DNA of 64,000 nucleotides from Deroplatys truncata (taxonomy: Eukaryota; Arthropoda; Insecta; Mantodea; Mantidae), in NCBI GenBank assembly GCA_030765065.1, contig CM060977.1, forward strand, positions 94,877,795 through 94,941,794. The letters are read 5' to 3'. Below the pieces are notes generated by a model, which worked only from the letters and a program-made list of their open reading frames with translations, was not told the origin of the DNA and made no database searches. A program made the translations under genes and the position numbers. Of this stretch, positions 23,023 to 34,589 are shown one piece after another (the first letter of the stretch is position 1; each line of letters opens with the position of its first letter).

Positions 23023-23865
23023 GGAATTTGCCTTAAAAGGCTGCAGAAGCATTTCTAAGAGGGTTGTTTGTGAAGTTTCGAAGCAAGGCTGTGGTTTATT
23101 TTTTGGGCTTTTAGCATCTTTTAATCTTAAGTGAGTATTATTAGTTTAACACAGGCACACATTTACAGATTTCAGGGCTAACGTTTTCTCTCTCCAGCAG
23201 TCTCTTTGTCCCCCTTTGCGCGTTCCATCTCTGTCACTCTAAGCTCTGTAATCTGCTAAGTGAAGCTGTGATCCTCCAGCAGAGCATCTCCTTCTCTCTT
23301 TTCATCTCACCCATATCAAACCTCTTTCTAAAAGCTTTTCATAAGAAATAGACGCGCCACGAATCGTGAAATAAGAGTAGACAGCGAGTCGCTAGGGTGT
23401 GGTGTTGGGGTGGAAACGTAACCTGTCATTCCTGAGCAAGGTCTCAAGTTAAATTTCAGGACACGACACATTTTCAGTAACCCTCTTCGCCAGTGAAAAA
23501 GGAGGAGCTTTCTTTCTCCCCCACCTGCCGACCTGAGAGGGACACATTTGTACGAATTGGCCTCCAGGGAAAGAGAGACGAAATTTAATCGAGATGATGA
23601 CTTTTTTTCCTTGATATCGAATGTCGTGCCAGATAGGTTTCAGAAAAGGGAAACTAATGAACGGGTGTCATTGGGCCACTGCGTTGCGCTTTGTCTTTCT
23701 CCAATACCTTCGATCGTCCACGGGCGAACAGCAGTTCCACCGAAGGGGCATCATAATTTTATTTCATTGCATTGCGTCAAGAATTGATATACTTTCAGTG
23801 ACCAAAGTAGAGTCGATTAATTAATAAATACAATAAAATGAGGTAGGTTCAATCGACCTAACACG
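23023..23865. other. Unique-looking interval, no supported gene
   Basis: Moderately GC-rich, with pyrimidine-rich tracts around 23,190-23,300. Open frames at 23,548-23,824 on the plus strand overlap each other in different frames and match nothing known to me. Confidence 0.45.
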
Positions 23866-24525
23866 ATCTGACTTTCTCTACTCCCTATCATTTATTACCG
23901 GTATACAAACTAGTTTTACGGAAGCTTATTTTTCTATCTACCTCATTTTAATCGAGACAAACCGTTGCGAAATAGTTACGTTACACACTTCAATATAATT
24001 ACAAACGAAACAGCGATAGTCAAACGTTTAAGAATTGGACTGTATTGGGCTTCAATACTAGGCTTCATACAGTTTCTATGACATGCGAGAAGTAACTGAA
24101 AATCGACAGGACTTCAAAACAAAGTATTGAACAACTCGAACCATTAGTAAGCGATATATCGAAATTGCTGTTGAAATTAAAGAAGAACTTATTTGAAAAA
24201 AATGTTATTTTTAAAGAGATCTACATTTTTTGTGTATTACGTTTTCGTCTGTCCCTTAACATTTACCAGCTACACAAGATCTACAAAATTCCTCCAAATG
24301 AAAACAACTACACAGGCTATTCGCGAAAAATTCAAGATATGCATTTTGTTGTTAATGTACATATCTTTAATATACGGTATTTTAATAATATTTTTTGTGA
24401 AAATCAAACATTTACAAAAATTTTCCATATAAATGGGTTGTTGTGAAGGGGAAATACTGAGCTTAGCAGCCAAGCTTTTTGTCTATCCGACTTACCGTTT
24501 TGACTTACCTATGCTGTTCACTTCT
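23866..24525 (-). repeat. R850 subtype B repeat, truncated at the GT position
   Basis: From 'gatctgactttctctactcc' to 'cctatgctgttcac', exactly where the GT tract would begin. The head third is missing. Confidence 0.8.
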
Positions 24526-24526
24526 A

Positions 24527-24592
24527 AGATTAGTTTGTAGAAGAATGAGTAGGAATAATCATGTGGATGGAACGCATTAGAATTTTTTCTAT
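24527..24592 (+). repeat. R850 tail fused in inverted orientation
   Basis: 'attagtttgtagaagaatga' through 'acgcattagaattttttc'. Joined to the truncated minus copy at its 'ctgttcac' break. Confidence 0.65.
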
Positions 24593-24656
24593 ACATTTCA
24601 TGATAATGGAGTTGAATTATTCCAGAAATACTTTAATTAGTATTTCGGTTTAGGTA

Positions 24657-25950
24657 TAGGGTCTGTCAACAAGAGTGTCCTATCTTTAACATGTGATACC
24701 TGCTGTTCTTATTGAGTTACAACAGTCATTCTTTCATGTGGTTACAATTGTTATTGAAAAATAGCCATGGAACGATACAGTATTCAGTAACACGCAGAAA
24801 TTGTGAAAAATTATTATCAAAATGGATCATCTATTCGCCAAACCTTTGAGTATTGCGTGAAGCTTACGGTGTACATAATTGTCCCTGCAAGAGAACTATT
24901 CGCGTTTGATCGATAAATTTGAAAGAAGTGGTTCTATCAGCGATCAAAGAGCGCCTATACGTAATCGACGTAAGCGCTCCAACGAACATAGGCGCCGTTC
25001 GTGAGAGTGTACGCGAGACCGGAAACAAATCAATTGCTCGTCGAGCGCAAGAATTGGGGCTTTCGCTGACTACAGCTTGGCACATTCTGCATCTGGACTT
25101 GAAGCTTCACGCTTACAAAATGGTGCTAACTCAAGAACTAAAGCCCAACGACCATAGGTTGCGCCGTGTATTCGCTGACTGGGATATGGAGCAATTGGAA
25201 GCTGACCCGGATTTTTGTCGAAAAATCATCTGCAGCGACGGAACCCACTTTTGGATGGATGGTTGATTTAGCAAACAAAATTGCCGCTATTGGAGAAATT
25301 ACAATCAATGCAGATTCAAGATCGACCACTTCATCCCCAAAATGTTACTGTTTGGTGGGGATTTTTGTATGGGGGAATCATTGGACCATATTTTTTCCAA
25401 GACGAAGATGGAGAAGCTCTAACTGTCAATGGAGAAAGATACCGGGCTCTTATAAGGGACTATTTTTTGGCCTCAATTGGATGGTGTGGATCTCAGAAGC
25501 ATCTTGTTCCAGCAATATGGTGCCACATGTCATACTGCTCTCGAAACAATCGATCTTTTGAAGGAGAAATTCAGAGGTTTCATTATTTTCCGTGGTGGTG
25601 ATGTTAACTGCCCTCCGAGGCCATGTGATTTAACGTAGTTGGATTACTTCTTGTGGGGTTATGTTAAATCTCGAGTTTATGTGAATCACTAGAAAGAGTA
25701 AATGATCTTATGAATAACATCACGCGTGTTATTCGTGAAGTTTGACCTAATTTACGTTCCTCTGTCTTTGAAATTGGGTCATACGTATACGCGCAACGCA
25801 ACGAAGTCGCGGCGGTCACTTAACTGATGTCCTCTACCACACGTAATGACATTAATTATGTTCGAAAATAAAAAATAAATAAACCTCTATCATTTATAGA
25901 ACGTATTTTATTTAAGTTCAAAGATAAGACACTCTTTTTGAAGGACCCTA
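24657..25950 (+). mobile_element. Tc1/mariner-superfamily transposon, copy 2 of a two-copy family
   Basis: The ends are TAGGGTCTGTCAACAAGAGT and the inverse 'actctttttgaaggaccct'. TA is at 24,655-24,656 and 25,951-25,952. Same family as 5,236-6,503, in opposite orientation. Confidence 0.85.
24767..25855 (+). pseudogene. Transposase pseudogene, copy 2
   Basis: Start MERYSIQ at 24,767 with a stop after seven codons (ORF1 counterpart: MECYSIQQR). The DNA-binding part is broken by stops and shifts up to about 24,960. A readable stretch at about 24,990-25,266 gives NIGAVRESVRETGNKSIARR, then HLDLKLHAYKMVLTQELKP and the first catalytic Asp in IICSDGTHFWM. A frameshift near 25,265 moves to the frame holding QDRPLHPQNVTVWWGFL, the WWG motif and ASIGWCGSQKHLVPA. 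The second Asp region GATCHTALETIDLLKEKF is readable only in a third frame around 25,520-25,570. Stops follow. The catalytic half is better preserved here than in the copy at 5,340-6,393. Inactive. Confidence 0.8.
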
Positions 25951-25959
25951 TACAGGAGC

Positions 25960-26480
25960 TATACAGAAAACCGAAGGGATAGTCAAATGTTTAAAACAGC
26001 ATCGCTACATCCCGACCTTGAAATTCAACTTTCTGATACGATGTCGCGAGAAACAGCTGAATACATAAAAATTAATATTGAGAAACAGGTCAAGCCAATA
26101 ATATTAAATGGCTGGTGCCACAGAATAAGATATTTGAAACTGTGTGTTTTAAAGAGAACCTAACCTACATATGTTGTGTAGTACGTCTTCGTCTCTCTCT
26201 TATGGGTTAATCATTATACAAAATTATACAAGATTATTTTCAATAAAGAAACTTTACGTTCATTGACAGAAAATTCAGTATACAAATTTAAATTGTCATG
26301 CAAGCATCTCAAATATTCGGTGTTTGAATCACAATCGATAGTCATTTTTGAGAAAGTAACACACATTTTTTCATGTAAAGCTAGTTTTAGTAAGGCTATT
26401 TTCCTGAAAATCTTTGTATCGCATCCTTAGAAAAAGCTGTGCTAAAATACCAATTTTGGTTTCTTAAAGAGTTTTCGTTA
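25960..26480 (-). repeat. R850 subtype B repeat, head-truncated
   Basis: 'gggatagtcaaatgtttaaa' to 'ttaaagagttttcgttaata', then a switch of orientation. Confidence 0.75.
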
Positions 26481-27023
26481 ATACATTCTCTATCATGTAA
26501 GTAGTAGGTAGAGAAGGTATTGGATTAAATGCAAAAATTCTATACCAATATCTCATCGGAAATACAAGTTTTAAAGCCACCTGAATGAGAGAAAAGGATT
26601 TTTAGACACGAAGGTTTTCAGGAAAATTCCGCAACTCAACTGCCCTTTACATGGAACATTTTTGGAAAATTCTGATTTTCAAAAAAAATGGCTGTAAAGA
26701 TTTTTATTAAGTTACCACATACTAAGAATATTTACGTGATAAATAAAATATATATCTTGAATTTTCAGGTAATAACCTGTGAAGTAATCATTCGGAAGGA
26801 ATTTTATATAATCTTGTATAACCGGTAAACGTTAACCAATTGGCGAAAATCTACTGCAATAAATTTAGATCGCTTTAAAACACACAATTTATTTCAAATA
26901 AGCTTTTTTGTGGCACAAGCCATTTCTGAGATATCCGTTATTAATGTTTGGAATTGTTCATTTATCGGTCATTCTCTTAAAGTCCTGTCAACATTCGTTT
27001 CTCACGACTCATGGAAACAAACA

Positions 27024-27025
<2 letters not shown>
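26481..27025 (+). repeat. R850 repeat, head to middle, ending at a CA microsatellite
   Basis: Head 'tctatcatgtaagtagtagg', 'ataccaatatctcatcggaa', and on to 'cgactcatggaaaca', where the family sequence stops and (AC)n begins. Confidence 0.75.

Positions 27026-27071
<46 letters not shown>
27026..27071. repeat. (AC)n microsatellite at an inverted R850 junction
   Basis: About 23 dinucleotides linking a plus-oriented copy to a minus-oriented head. Confidence 0.95.
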
Positions 27072-27075
<4 letters not shown>

Positions 27076-27232
27076 CTGTTTGAAAAACTTTTATTCTTTT
27101 TTCTTTCTTTGCTTTTTTAATACTCATGGATCCTCAAAACGTACATTTCCGTTGAAATTCCGCTATCAAATTTTTTGGCGAAATACAGCACGCCATTTGC
27201 TTACTATAGGTAAGTAGTAGGGAAAGTAGGAA
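27072..27232 (-). repeat. R850 head fragment
   Basis: 'tttccgttgaaattccgcta' and the end 'tactataggtaagtagtagg'. Begins at the CA tract. Confidence 0.75.
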
Positions 27233-28039
27233 TTGGTGGTGATAAATATTGTTAACATTGTTCCGATGCAGTATTCTTATAGACGGTATCTACACATTTG
27301 CCTAAAAGCTTTGGTTTATCATCCAAGAAATTTTCTACTGTTTTTCACAATCTCGTTTCTAAAAAACTCGTTTGTGCAAGTCTAGTTCCTCTGGCACTTT
27401 CCTTAATAGAACGGCCCATCTAATGTGTTGGACATTCCCCTGCTCTCGCAATTTACTGGGCGATTAAAGAGTCCCATATGGCTGCTGTTGCGTCATTGAG
27501 TGGACAGGGAAAGAAAGAGAGGGGTGGATTAATAGCCTGCGAGTTTGTCTCTCTTTTATAATAGTGTTGTAATTAATTATTTTATAGGTATAAGACATTC
27601 TCTTCAATCATACCTACATGTTCTATAATAAAATAATGCTTGCTAACGTTAAAATTGAAAGATGGCATACAAAAGAAATCAGGAAGATATGGAAAATGAA
27701 GGAACATTTTAAGATTCTGTTTCTGAATAAACAGCAACATTGTAATACTTTGTAGAAATTTATGCAGTGATTTTCGTTCACACTGTGGCTGCGAAAGACT
27801 AATCGTACGCCGGCAGCCGTAGCTCAGACTCCCGCCGAAATAGTTATATCCTCGCAACCGCCTTACGTGTGAATGAATTTCTCGTCTGATGTTTACTTTT
27901 AGTGCCTCCAATTTGTGGGGTTTATTTCATACACTTTATTTTTGATGTTACCAGAATCGGGTAAATTTCAGTAATTGAATTTTGCGAAATAATAGAGTAT
28001 TTTAATCCAGGCTTAATATTCTTCTCTTGGAAACGTGGT
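27233..28039. other. No recognised feature
   Basis: A 109-codon open frame (27,582-27,911 minus) has no recognisable domain. Not called as a gene. Confidence 0.45.
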
Positions 28040-28480
28040 TATATTTATGTGGCTATATTTCGTCGCAAAATAAAAGATATTGGAGTACTGAGAAACCGGA
28101 TTTTACACACGAGATTGCCATGTATGCAGCGAAAATTGGTTTGCACTAAATACACACAGAATAATAACGCCTATACTTTTTTTAACAAATAATATATGCA
28201 GAGACAGTGTCACACCATTTCTTGAATAGCTGACGGATGTTCAATGTCATTTTGGATATTTTAAACAACACTCTACTACCGCGCATACCGCTGATGAATC
28301 GTTACGTTTAATTCGGGAAATACTTGAAGATAGAGTAATTAGTAAAGTATAATGGCCCTCGAGATCCCCTGATTTAACTGTGTGTGGTTTTTGTCTATGG
28401 GGTTCTTATCAACCTGGAAAACTCGAAACATATGACACTAAACATTTCGGAAAAGTCCGATTCTACATGGAAGCCTCTTT
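28040..28480 (+). pseudogene. DDE transposase fragment, heavily decayed
   Basis: Pieces of a Tc1/mariner-related transposase are readable across three frames: YWSTEKPDFTHEIAMY; then DVQCHFGYFKQHSTTAHTAD, where the second catalytic Asp of the family motif FQQDSATAHTA has become His; and WPSRSPDLTVCGFCLWGS with the third Asp. Several stops and shifts. No terminal inverted repeats recognised around it, so it is a relic without clear boundaries. Confidence 0.7.
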
Positions 28481-28836
28481 TACAGAAGTTTTACATTTTA
28501 AAGAGTTGCAAGTCCTTTTTTATAGAGTAAGTTTCGGTCAAGATTTTTTTGTTTTTAAACTGTATAAATGTAGAAAATATTTAAACAGTTATTAGAAGAG
28601 AGATCATACCGCTCTCTCTTCAACCGATCATAAGACGGCTAGCACTAGAGAACAGGCCCAGTATACATGGCGCGGAGAATTAGCTCCGTCACATTATCAG
28701 TATTATTTGTCACAAAGTTATTTAAAATAAAATTCTTTGGAGATAATTTGAGAAAAATTACGTATAACGAAAATGTTTTCTCAGATAATGGGGTGTTCCT
28801 TGCGGTTTTCTTGAGAAAGAGAGAGAAATAGAGAGC
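28481..28836. other. No recognised feature
   Basis: Short unique gap before a poly(A) run. Confidence 0.4.
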
Positions 28837-28863
28837 AAAAAAAAAAAAAAAAAAAAAAAAAAA
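28837..28863. repeat. Poly(A) run
   Basis: 27 consecutive A. It creates poly-Phe open frames on the minus strand that are not genes. No clear retroelement upstream. Confidence 0.9.
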
Positions 28864-28884
28864 GGAGCTACACACCTGGCATGA

Positions 28885-28960
28885 TTAAAGGGTGCCTTAC
28901 TCAAGTACGAAATGTTGCATTTATCCGCGTTTTCAGTTTGGATTATGCTATTCACACACA
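28885..28960 (-). repeat. R850 fragment around the GT position
   Basis: 'aagtacgaaatgttgcattt', then 'gttttcagtttggattatgc' and 'tattcacacacaaac'. Weak but ordered similarity. Confidence 0.45.
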
Positions 28961-29533
28961 AACATAGCCTGAACAAAAATTGTACTATGTCCAAATTTTA
29001 CTTCGGTATCCCCTTAAATTCTCATATAGTGGTTTTATAATATAAGTATTTAAACACCAATACTTTTTGTTGGCCTGCTCTATTTACACTACTACTATCA
29101 TCCTATAATACTGAATCTTTGGTAGGTTGTCAGCAACTATACTAATTAATTTGCATATGAAGTAACATGAGACGAATCCCCAGATGTTGCTGAAAGTGTT
29201 GCTGAATAATTTCGTATTGGATTAATGTAACTATGCGCTAACCGAGGAAAGGACGAGAATGCAATTAGAGATATATTACTAGATTGCAGTGCAATGTTCC
29301 CGCAGGTCTCCTGACCTTGATAAGATCATGTTTGTGTCGCTCAAGGGTGTGACACGTAACATATCTTAATGTCATCTGCGTCTGACTGGCCATTAAACTG
29401 TGTTCAGCATATGTATGTAGGTGAAATTACGACAGCAATAAAACTAGATGAATTGTAAGCAAACCAGCTGTTTTATTCTGGAACAGAATTCAGAATTTGC
29501 TTCCTATTAAAGACGTTTTTTATTGCATTTGTT
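28961..29533. other. No recognised feature
   Basis: AT-rich; no supported gene. Confidence 0.5.
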
Positions 29534-29534
29534 T

Positions 29535-29598
29535 GATTTTCTGCACTCTCTCTTTCACAAACCATTTTTAACAAATCTTATTCTTCTGTTTACTTACT
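29535..29598 (-). repeat. R850 tail fragment
   Basis: 'tctctctttcacaaaccatt' and 'caaatcttattcttctg' match the tail in inverse orientation. It joins a plus copy beginning at the GT position. Confidence 0.5.
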
Positions 29599-29599
29599 G

Positions 29600-30320
29600 G
29601 AAAAGTGTCCGTGTGTGTGAGTTTGTATGTCTGTGAACAGCATAACTCAAAAACGAAAAGTCGGATAAATAAACAACTCGATATTTGGGTGTAGTATCTT
29701 ACAAGAATACGACACAACGACTTTCAAGAAAATTCCGCCACTCCAAACTACCCCTTGCATGGAACACTTTTCGAAAATGTTGATTTTCTCAAAACGGCTC
29801 TAGCAATTTTGATTAAAATATTATACGTTTGAGATATTTTCATGGCAAGTGAAGTATATATCTTGAATCTTATGGGAATATCCCCAAAAGTCCTGTACAT
29901 TCTGACCGAGTTTTGCGTAACTCGTAAACCGTAAGAGAAAGACTAAATTTTTCTAAACAAAAAATGCATATCTCGTTAATTTATGTTGCATACATTTGTT
30001 TGTGGAGTTAACCATTTCCTAGATATTCCTTGTTATTTGTCTGAATTTTCCAAAACTTATACCTTTTCTCAAATGGAATTCGTTACTGGCTTTCTTATGT
30101 CCTGGTTATGCAAAGAGAACGGAATGCTCCACATAGCAACCAGCTCTTAAAGACTTTGACAATCGCTTAAAGCCTATTATATTCCCCTTTCACCTGCAAG
30201 AAAATTAGGAATAACATACTTTCTGCAAATGTTTATCTCGATTAACATGAACCATATGGAGAATAAGCGTTTATAAAAATATTAGAGTGTAGAAAAAGTC
30301 ATGTGATTTTTTTCAAATAA
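29600..30320 (+). repeat. R850 subtype A repeat lacking the head
   Basis: Begins 'gaaaagtgtccgtgtgtgtg' at the GT position, continues through 'gaacagcataactcaaaaac', and ends 'gtagaaaaagtcatgtga'. Confidence 0.85.
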
Positions 30321-31127
30321 ACTTTCCTTACACATTTGCATATTCGATGTAGGCATAAGTTAAATACGGAAGACTAAGTCGATATTCGGATGTTTAAAAA
30401 ATGCATCGCTGTGTAATGTCTTTGAAATTCCATATCCTTTGCATGACTGGTAGCAAGAGAGGACTAATATAAATACTAACCGTTTTAAGATTCAAACCAT
30501 TTAAAAAATCTGCTGTGATATATCCTTATGACTTTCTTTAGCCTCTATCGTTTATTAACGGGTATGTAAACTAATCTTACTGAAGCTTATTTTGATATCT
30601 ACTTCATTTTAATCCGAATAAACCTTTGTAGAAATAGTTATATTGCACATTTCGTTATAGATAGATACAACCAGAACAGCAATCGTCAAATGTTTAAGAA
30701 CTGGACACTACATAATGGCCTTAAAATTCCATACTGTTTCTATGCAATCGGAAGAAACAACTGAATTTTGACAGGACTTTCAAAGATTGTATAAGTATTG
30801 GTCAATTCGAACCATTAATAACGGATATCTCGAAATGGCTGATGCCACAAAAAAGCTTATTTGAAATTTCGTGTAGTACGTTTTCGTCTATCGCTTAACG
30901 TTTACCAGTTATATAAGATTATGTAAAATTCTTTACAAATGAAGATGTCTTCACAGGCTATTCCCGGAAAATGTTATTAAATATCTTTAATATGTAGTAT
31001 TTTAATCAAAATAGTTAGAGGAATGTTTTAGAAAATAAAAAAATTAGAAAAATGCTCCATGTAAAGGATAGTTTGGGTCGAGGATTCTTTTAAAAACCTT
31101 TGTCATGTCTTTGGAACATATTGAATC
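30321..31127 (-). repeat. R850 subtype B repeat, head-truncated, preceded by a diverged piece
   Basis: The well-preserved part runs 30,498-31,127 ('tatgactttctttagcctct' to 'ggaacatattgaatcc'). 30,400-30,497 carries weaker matches to the middle of the family. Confidence 0.75.
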
Positions 31128-31673
31128 CTGGGACGGACTTCGTAGGATGTTATATTTGTACGGTATCGGTTTTGCAGGGGGAAAGAAAGGAGGTCGTTGA
31201 AATATTGGAAGAGCATGGATATATATGGTTCTCTTAATCTCGGGTCCGTTAACCGATGACATTTATATTATTTTATACATTTTATTTTGTCCTCCTTAAA
31301 ATCATTCCCGAAATCTATCCGTCCACACAAATATATTTAACTACACTATCGCCAATCAAATTATAGCCACATGATAGCCCGTTGTGTTGTCCACGTCTGC
31401 TCGCGTCGGATTCCAGATTACAAGTGCTTGTCTTTACCCTTCTCTCCGAACTCCTTAAGGTTTTTAACCCTAACTTTCTGACTGCCTTGTTTCCTCATGT
31501 CACGTGTGTGTTCCCTTAGACAAAAGGAATGTTCGGCTGGCATTCCCGTCCCCTAACGGTATGTTTACGTATACCTACTCTGTACAGCCCTATAAAAATA
31601 TGTTACATGTTTCTACATTTATTTAGGTGATACGCAAATAGACTTTATATATTATTATCCTTATTGCTTCAGT
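31128..31673. other. No recognised feature
   Basis: Unique-looking; no supported gene. Confidence 0.5.
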
Positions 31674-31896
31674 GCAGCACTTGAACTCAAATACGAAGTT
31701 TGGTATTTAACCGACTTTTCGTTTTTGAATTATGCTGTTCAAATACACACACTCATACGCGCGCGCGAACATTTTTTTCTAAAAATGCTTTCTCTGGATT
31801 TAGAGCGCCTCAAAACCTGCATTTCTGGTGAAACCTCTATGGAAGTTTTAGGTGCAATGCAATACTTCCTCTACCTACTATGTACGTGAAAGAGAA
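31674..31896 (-). repeat. R850 head fragment
   Basis: 'gaagtttggtatttaaccga', 'tgaattatgctgttcaaata', and the end 'ctatgtacgtgaaagagaaa'. The GT position reads 'cacacactcatacgcgcgcg'. Confidence 0.8.
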
Positions 31897-32365
31897 AGTC
31901 TCCCTTTCTCTTTCTTTTCAATCCCTTCCGCAAATTCTACATTTATCCATGATACGTTAAAAGCTGATACATCGTGTGGATGGATATGCATTTTTGTTTA
32001 TATAATTTAAGAATTAAGTATAAATGTTAAAGGAATAAGTAAATCTTACTTTAACTAATAGCTCCAGGCTTTCGCACTGACATTATGGAAGCTTTTATCT
32101 CTCAACGAACTGAAAAAAGAACGCCTTTTTCAACCATTTACCGGAAGGGAAAGTGAGGAAAAAGGAAGGGAGAGCGGAAGCGGAAAGATCAAAGCTTATC
32201 TCCAGTTGCATTTAGAAATACGTAGTTTTCTGTGCTAAGAAAAGATTTGAGCATTTAATGCATCAAACTGTCCTAAACTCTGAGACAAATGAACGTAAAT
32301 ATTTGTAATACGAAGTTTTTTTTTCAAACTGCGATGTCACCGCCAGGTGGCGCTATTAGGCATAG
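31897..32365. other. No recognised feature
   Basis: Unique-looking interval. Confidence 0.45.
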
Positions 32366-32468
32366 GAGGTGGAGTGTCACACAGCATCATTGGCTGACCT
32401 GTCGACATTATCAGCAAGAGGTGAAGTGTCACACAGCACGATCGGCTGACCTGTCGACATTATCAGCA
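32366..32468. repeat. Two-unit 52-bp tandem duplication
   Basis: Units at 32,366-32,417 and 32,418-32,468, each with 'agtgtcacacagca' and 'ctgacctgtcgacattatca'. Few mismatches, so recent. Confidence 0.85.
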
Positions 32469-32674
32469 CCAACTTCAAGGCAAACTGGTCAGTTAAACTA
32501 TGGTTACACGCATGTAAATGTGTCTGCTAACACACTCTCCCTCCAATTAAAAGTTATGCAGAGTTACATTTATGAGTTATATGAGCGTAATGCAACGAAA
32601 ATTCAGAAAAATGAGCTGTATGTATGGTAAGAACTCTTGAGTGGGAAAATGATGTAGGAAATTTAGAGATTTAG

Positions 32675-32895
32675 AGGTTTTGATCACCCACCCTACAGCT
32701 CACACCTAGTGCCGAGAAACGTTCCATCTTTTCCAGCAGCTGAAGTACTGTTTGGGACGAAAGAATTTCCACTACAATGAGCTTAAGGACGCCGTGTATA
32801 CCTAGCTCAAGAGACAGGGCAATTCGTTTTAAGAGGGTAGCGGAAAACTTGTGCGTATGTGCAACAAATGTTTAAATCTTAGGGGAACACCCATC
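32675..32895 (+). pseudogene. mariner transposase C-terminal fragment
   Basis: Translations around 32,680-32,890 give DHPPYSSHLVPR, where the third catalytic Asp of YSPDLAPSD is lost; VPSFPAAEVLFGTKEFPL; and near the end SGKLVRMCNKCLNL, the usual mariner C-terminus. Stops and shifts are present. Nothing of the N-terminal half or the TIRs is recognisable. Confidence 0.65.
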
Positions 32896-32989
32896 CCATA
32901 ATCAATATACAAGTGATTATAACGAATATATTCATAGATTGGTAATAAGCAATAGGGAAACTAATAGGAAATAAGTTGAATTTATAAAC

Positions 32990-33090
32990 GTCTGTGTATG
33001 TGTGTGTGTTACTTATAGGTCGCTATATTTTTGTACCGATTTCGACCAAATTTGGCACAGATAACGTTTGACGCAAGGAAAACCCACTGT
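32990..33090 (+). repeat. Different GT-associated repeat motif
   Basis: 'gtgtatgtgtgtgtgt' followed about 40 bp later by 'cgaccaaatttggcacagat'. The layout is like R850 (GT tract, then ACCAAACTTGGT) but the sequence differs. Only one copy is in the window. Confidence 0.35.
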
Positions 33091-33238
33091 CTAGCTTATA
33101 ATTGTAAATCCGTCCTATTTCACACGATTTACTATTTAATTTTATGCGATGCCTACAAAAGCTCTCAAGGCCATCTACATATTTCTCAACCATAACCGTA
33201 ATATAGCTAACATAAGAGTAATAATTACTTAGGTTTTC

Positions 33239-33249
33239 ACGGCCTCAAA
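33239..33249. repeat. Left target-site duplication of SINE
   Basis: ACGGCCTCAAA, identical to 33,516-33,526. Confidence 0.8.
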
Positions 33250-33515
33250 GTCGTCTTCCGTAGTGTAGTGGTTACCCCAGTTCGCGGGTTCTAACCCGGC
33301 GGAGGGCGATGAATTTTTTCGGGCGAAAAAATCGTTAACATGGCTTCCTTAGGAAGGGAAGTAAAGCTGGTGAGGTTCTTTTACGGCACGTAAAAGAACC
33401 TCAAGCCTGATAGAGGCATCTGAGCAAACTTACCGATCTTTCAAGCCCAATATAGAATAGGACGCTAAGGACCACAATAGTTAAACAGCGTCCATAAATA
33501 AAACTCAATTTATTT
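33250..33515 (+). mobile_element. tRNA-derived SINE (~270 bp), copy 1
   Basis: The tRNA-like head has box A GTGTAGTGGTTA (33,263-33,274) and box B GGGTTCTAACCC (33,286-33,297), the internal RNA polymerase III promoter. A body follows ('catggcttccttaggaaggg', 'aataggacgctaaggacca'), ending 'aataaaactcaatttattt'. Perfect 11-bp direct repeats flank it. Same family as 48,026-48,311. Confidence 0.9.
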
Positions 33516-33526
33516 ACGGCCTCAAA
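33516..33526. repeat. Right target-site duplication of SINE
   Basis: ACGGCCTCAAA, identical to 33,239-33,249. Confidence 0.8.
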
Positions 33527-34589
33527 AAATAACAAAGGAACCACGAGTTCACATATTCGTTGATCTCTTCTCTGATATTGACCATGGTGTAATAACATAG
33601 CCAAGTAAATAATTAGAACAGCTATGTCATCTGTGACTATGTTTGCGGTAAAGGCGCTACAATTGTTTGGTTAAAAATAAACAAAATTTCATACTTTATT
33701 ATGCTAGACTGTAATAATGCTTATTGTTTATCTTTTTATGGATATTTATTGTACAGCACAAAAGGATTCAATATAATCGCATTCACTACAAGTGTATGTT
33801 GCTCAAGCATTACTAACGTAAGAGCAATAAAATAAGTCTTAGTTCGCAGCCATACGTTCTGCAATCATACCTGATGTTTGCATATTCACTTATTATAATT
33901 TGTGGGACAGATAATTTTATAATTTATCATTATTATTATTATCTCCTTTCAATTTTAATTTTGGCCTTTCTTGTTTGTCTTGTGTTTTAGTAGTTTTACG
34001 TGTGTTGGTGCAGAGAACAAACTAAAATATATTGTTATACATCGGGGTAAGACTAAAAGGTTTGGAGCTAAAGTATTAAATTTAGTTACCCCGAACATAA
34101 CATTCGGGGACGTAGCTAAAGAGACATACGAGAGACGCTAGAGGAACTTGCTGCACAAATCTAAAGCGGTGGTGGGATATTTATAAATAATACGTACATT
34201 CACATTTAACTCAATTTTATTATGAAGTTACCTTAATGCAGCTACATAATTTCCAAAAGATTGCAGGCAAACATTGGAGGGAGATGGACCACGCATACAC
34301 ACGACGATGTGATTCTATATAGCAATAATGTGTCCGACGCGACAGTGCACACATATACGCTACATCATTGACGTTACTTAAACTGCTATTATTTCTTCCC
34401 AACTGAGATTGTCGCTATAAATAACGACGAGGCAGCCGAATGTGACAACGTGGAAGTCACTCAGCTGCATTCACAAAAAATCATCGTTACAAACTGTGGT
34501 ATTTGTAATTGTTCAACAGTGCTTTTGTATAGTGTTTTCTCAGAACTTTAATTTTGTTATTTATAGTGTTCTGGGAGTTTAAGAGTTGT
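33527..34589. other. No recognised feature
   Basis: AT-rich unique-looking DNA. A short inverted pair 'ccccgaa…ttcgggg' occurs at about 34,088-34,110. Confidence 0.5.

Noticed and set aside
28645-28994. Minus-strand open frames with poly-Phe
   Set aside because: Produced by a 27-bp poly(A) run.
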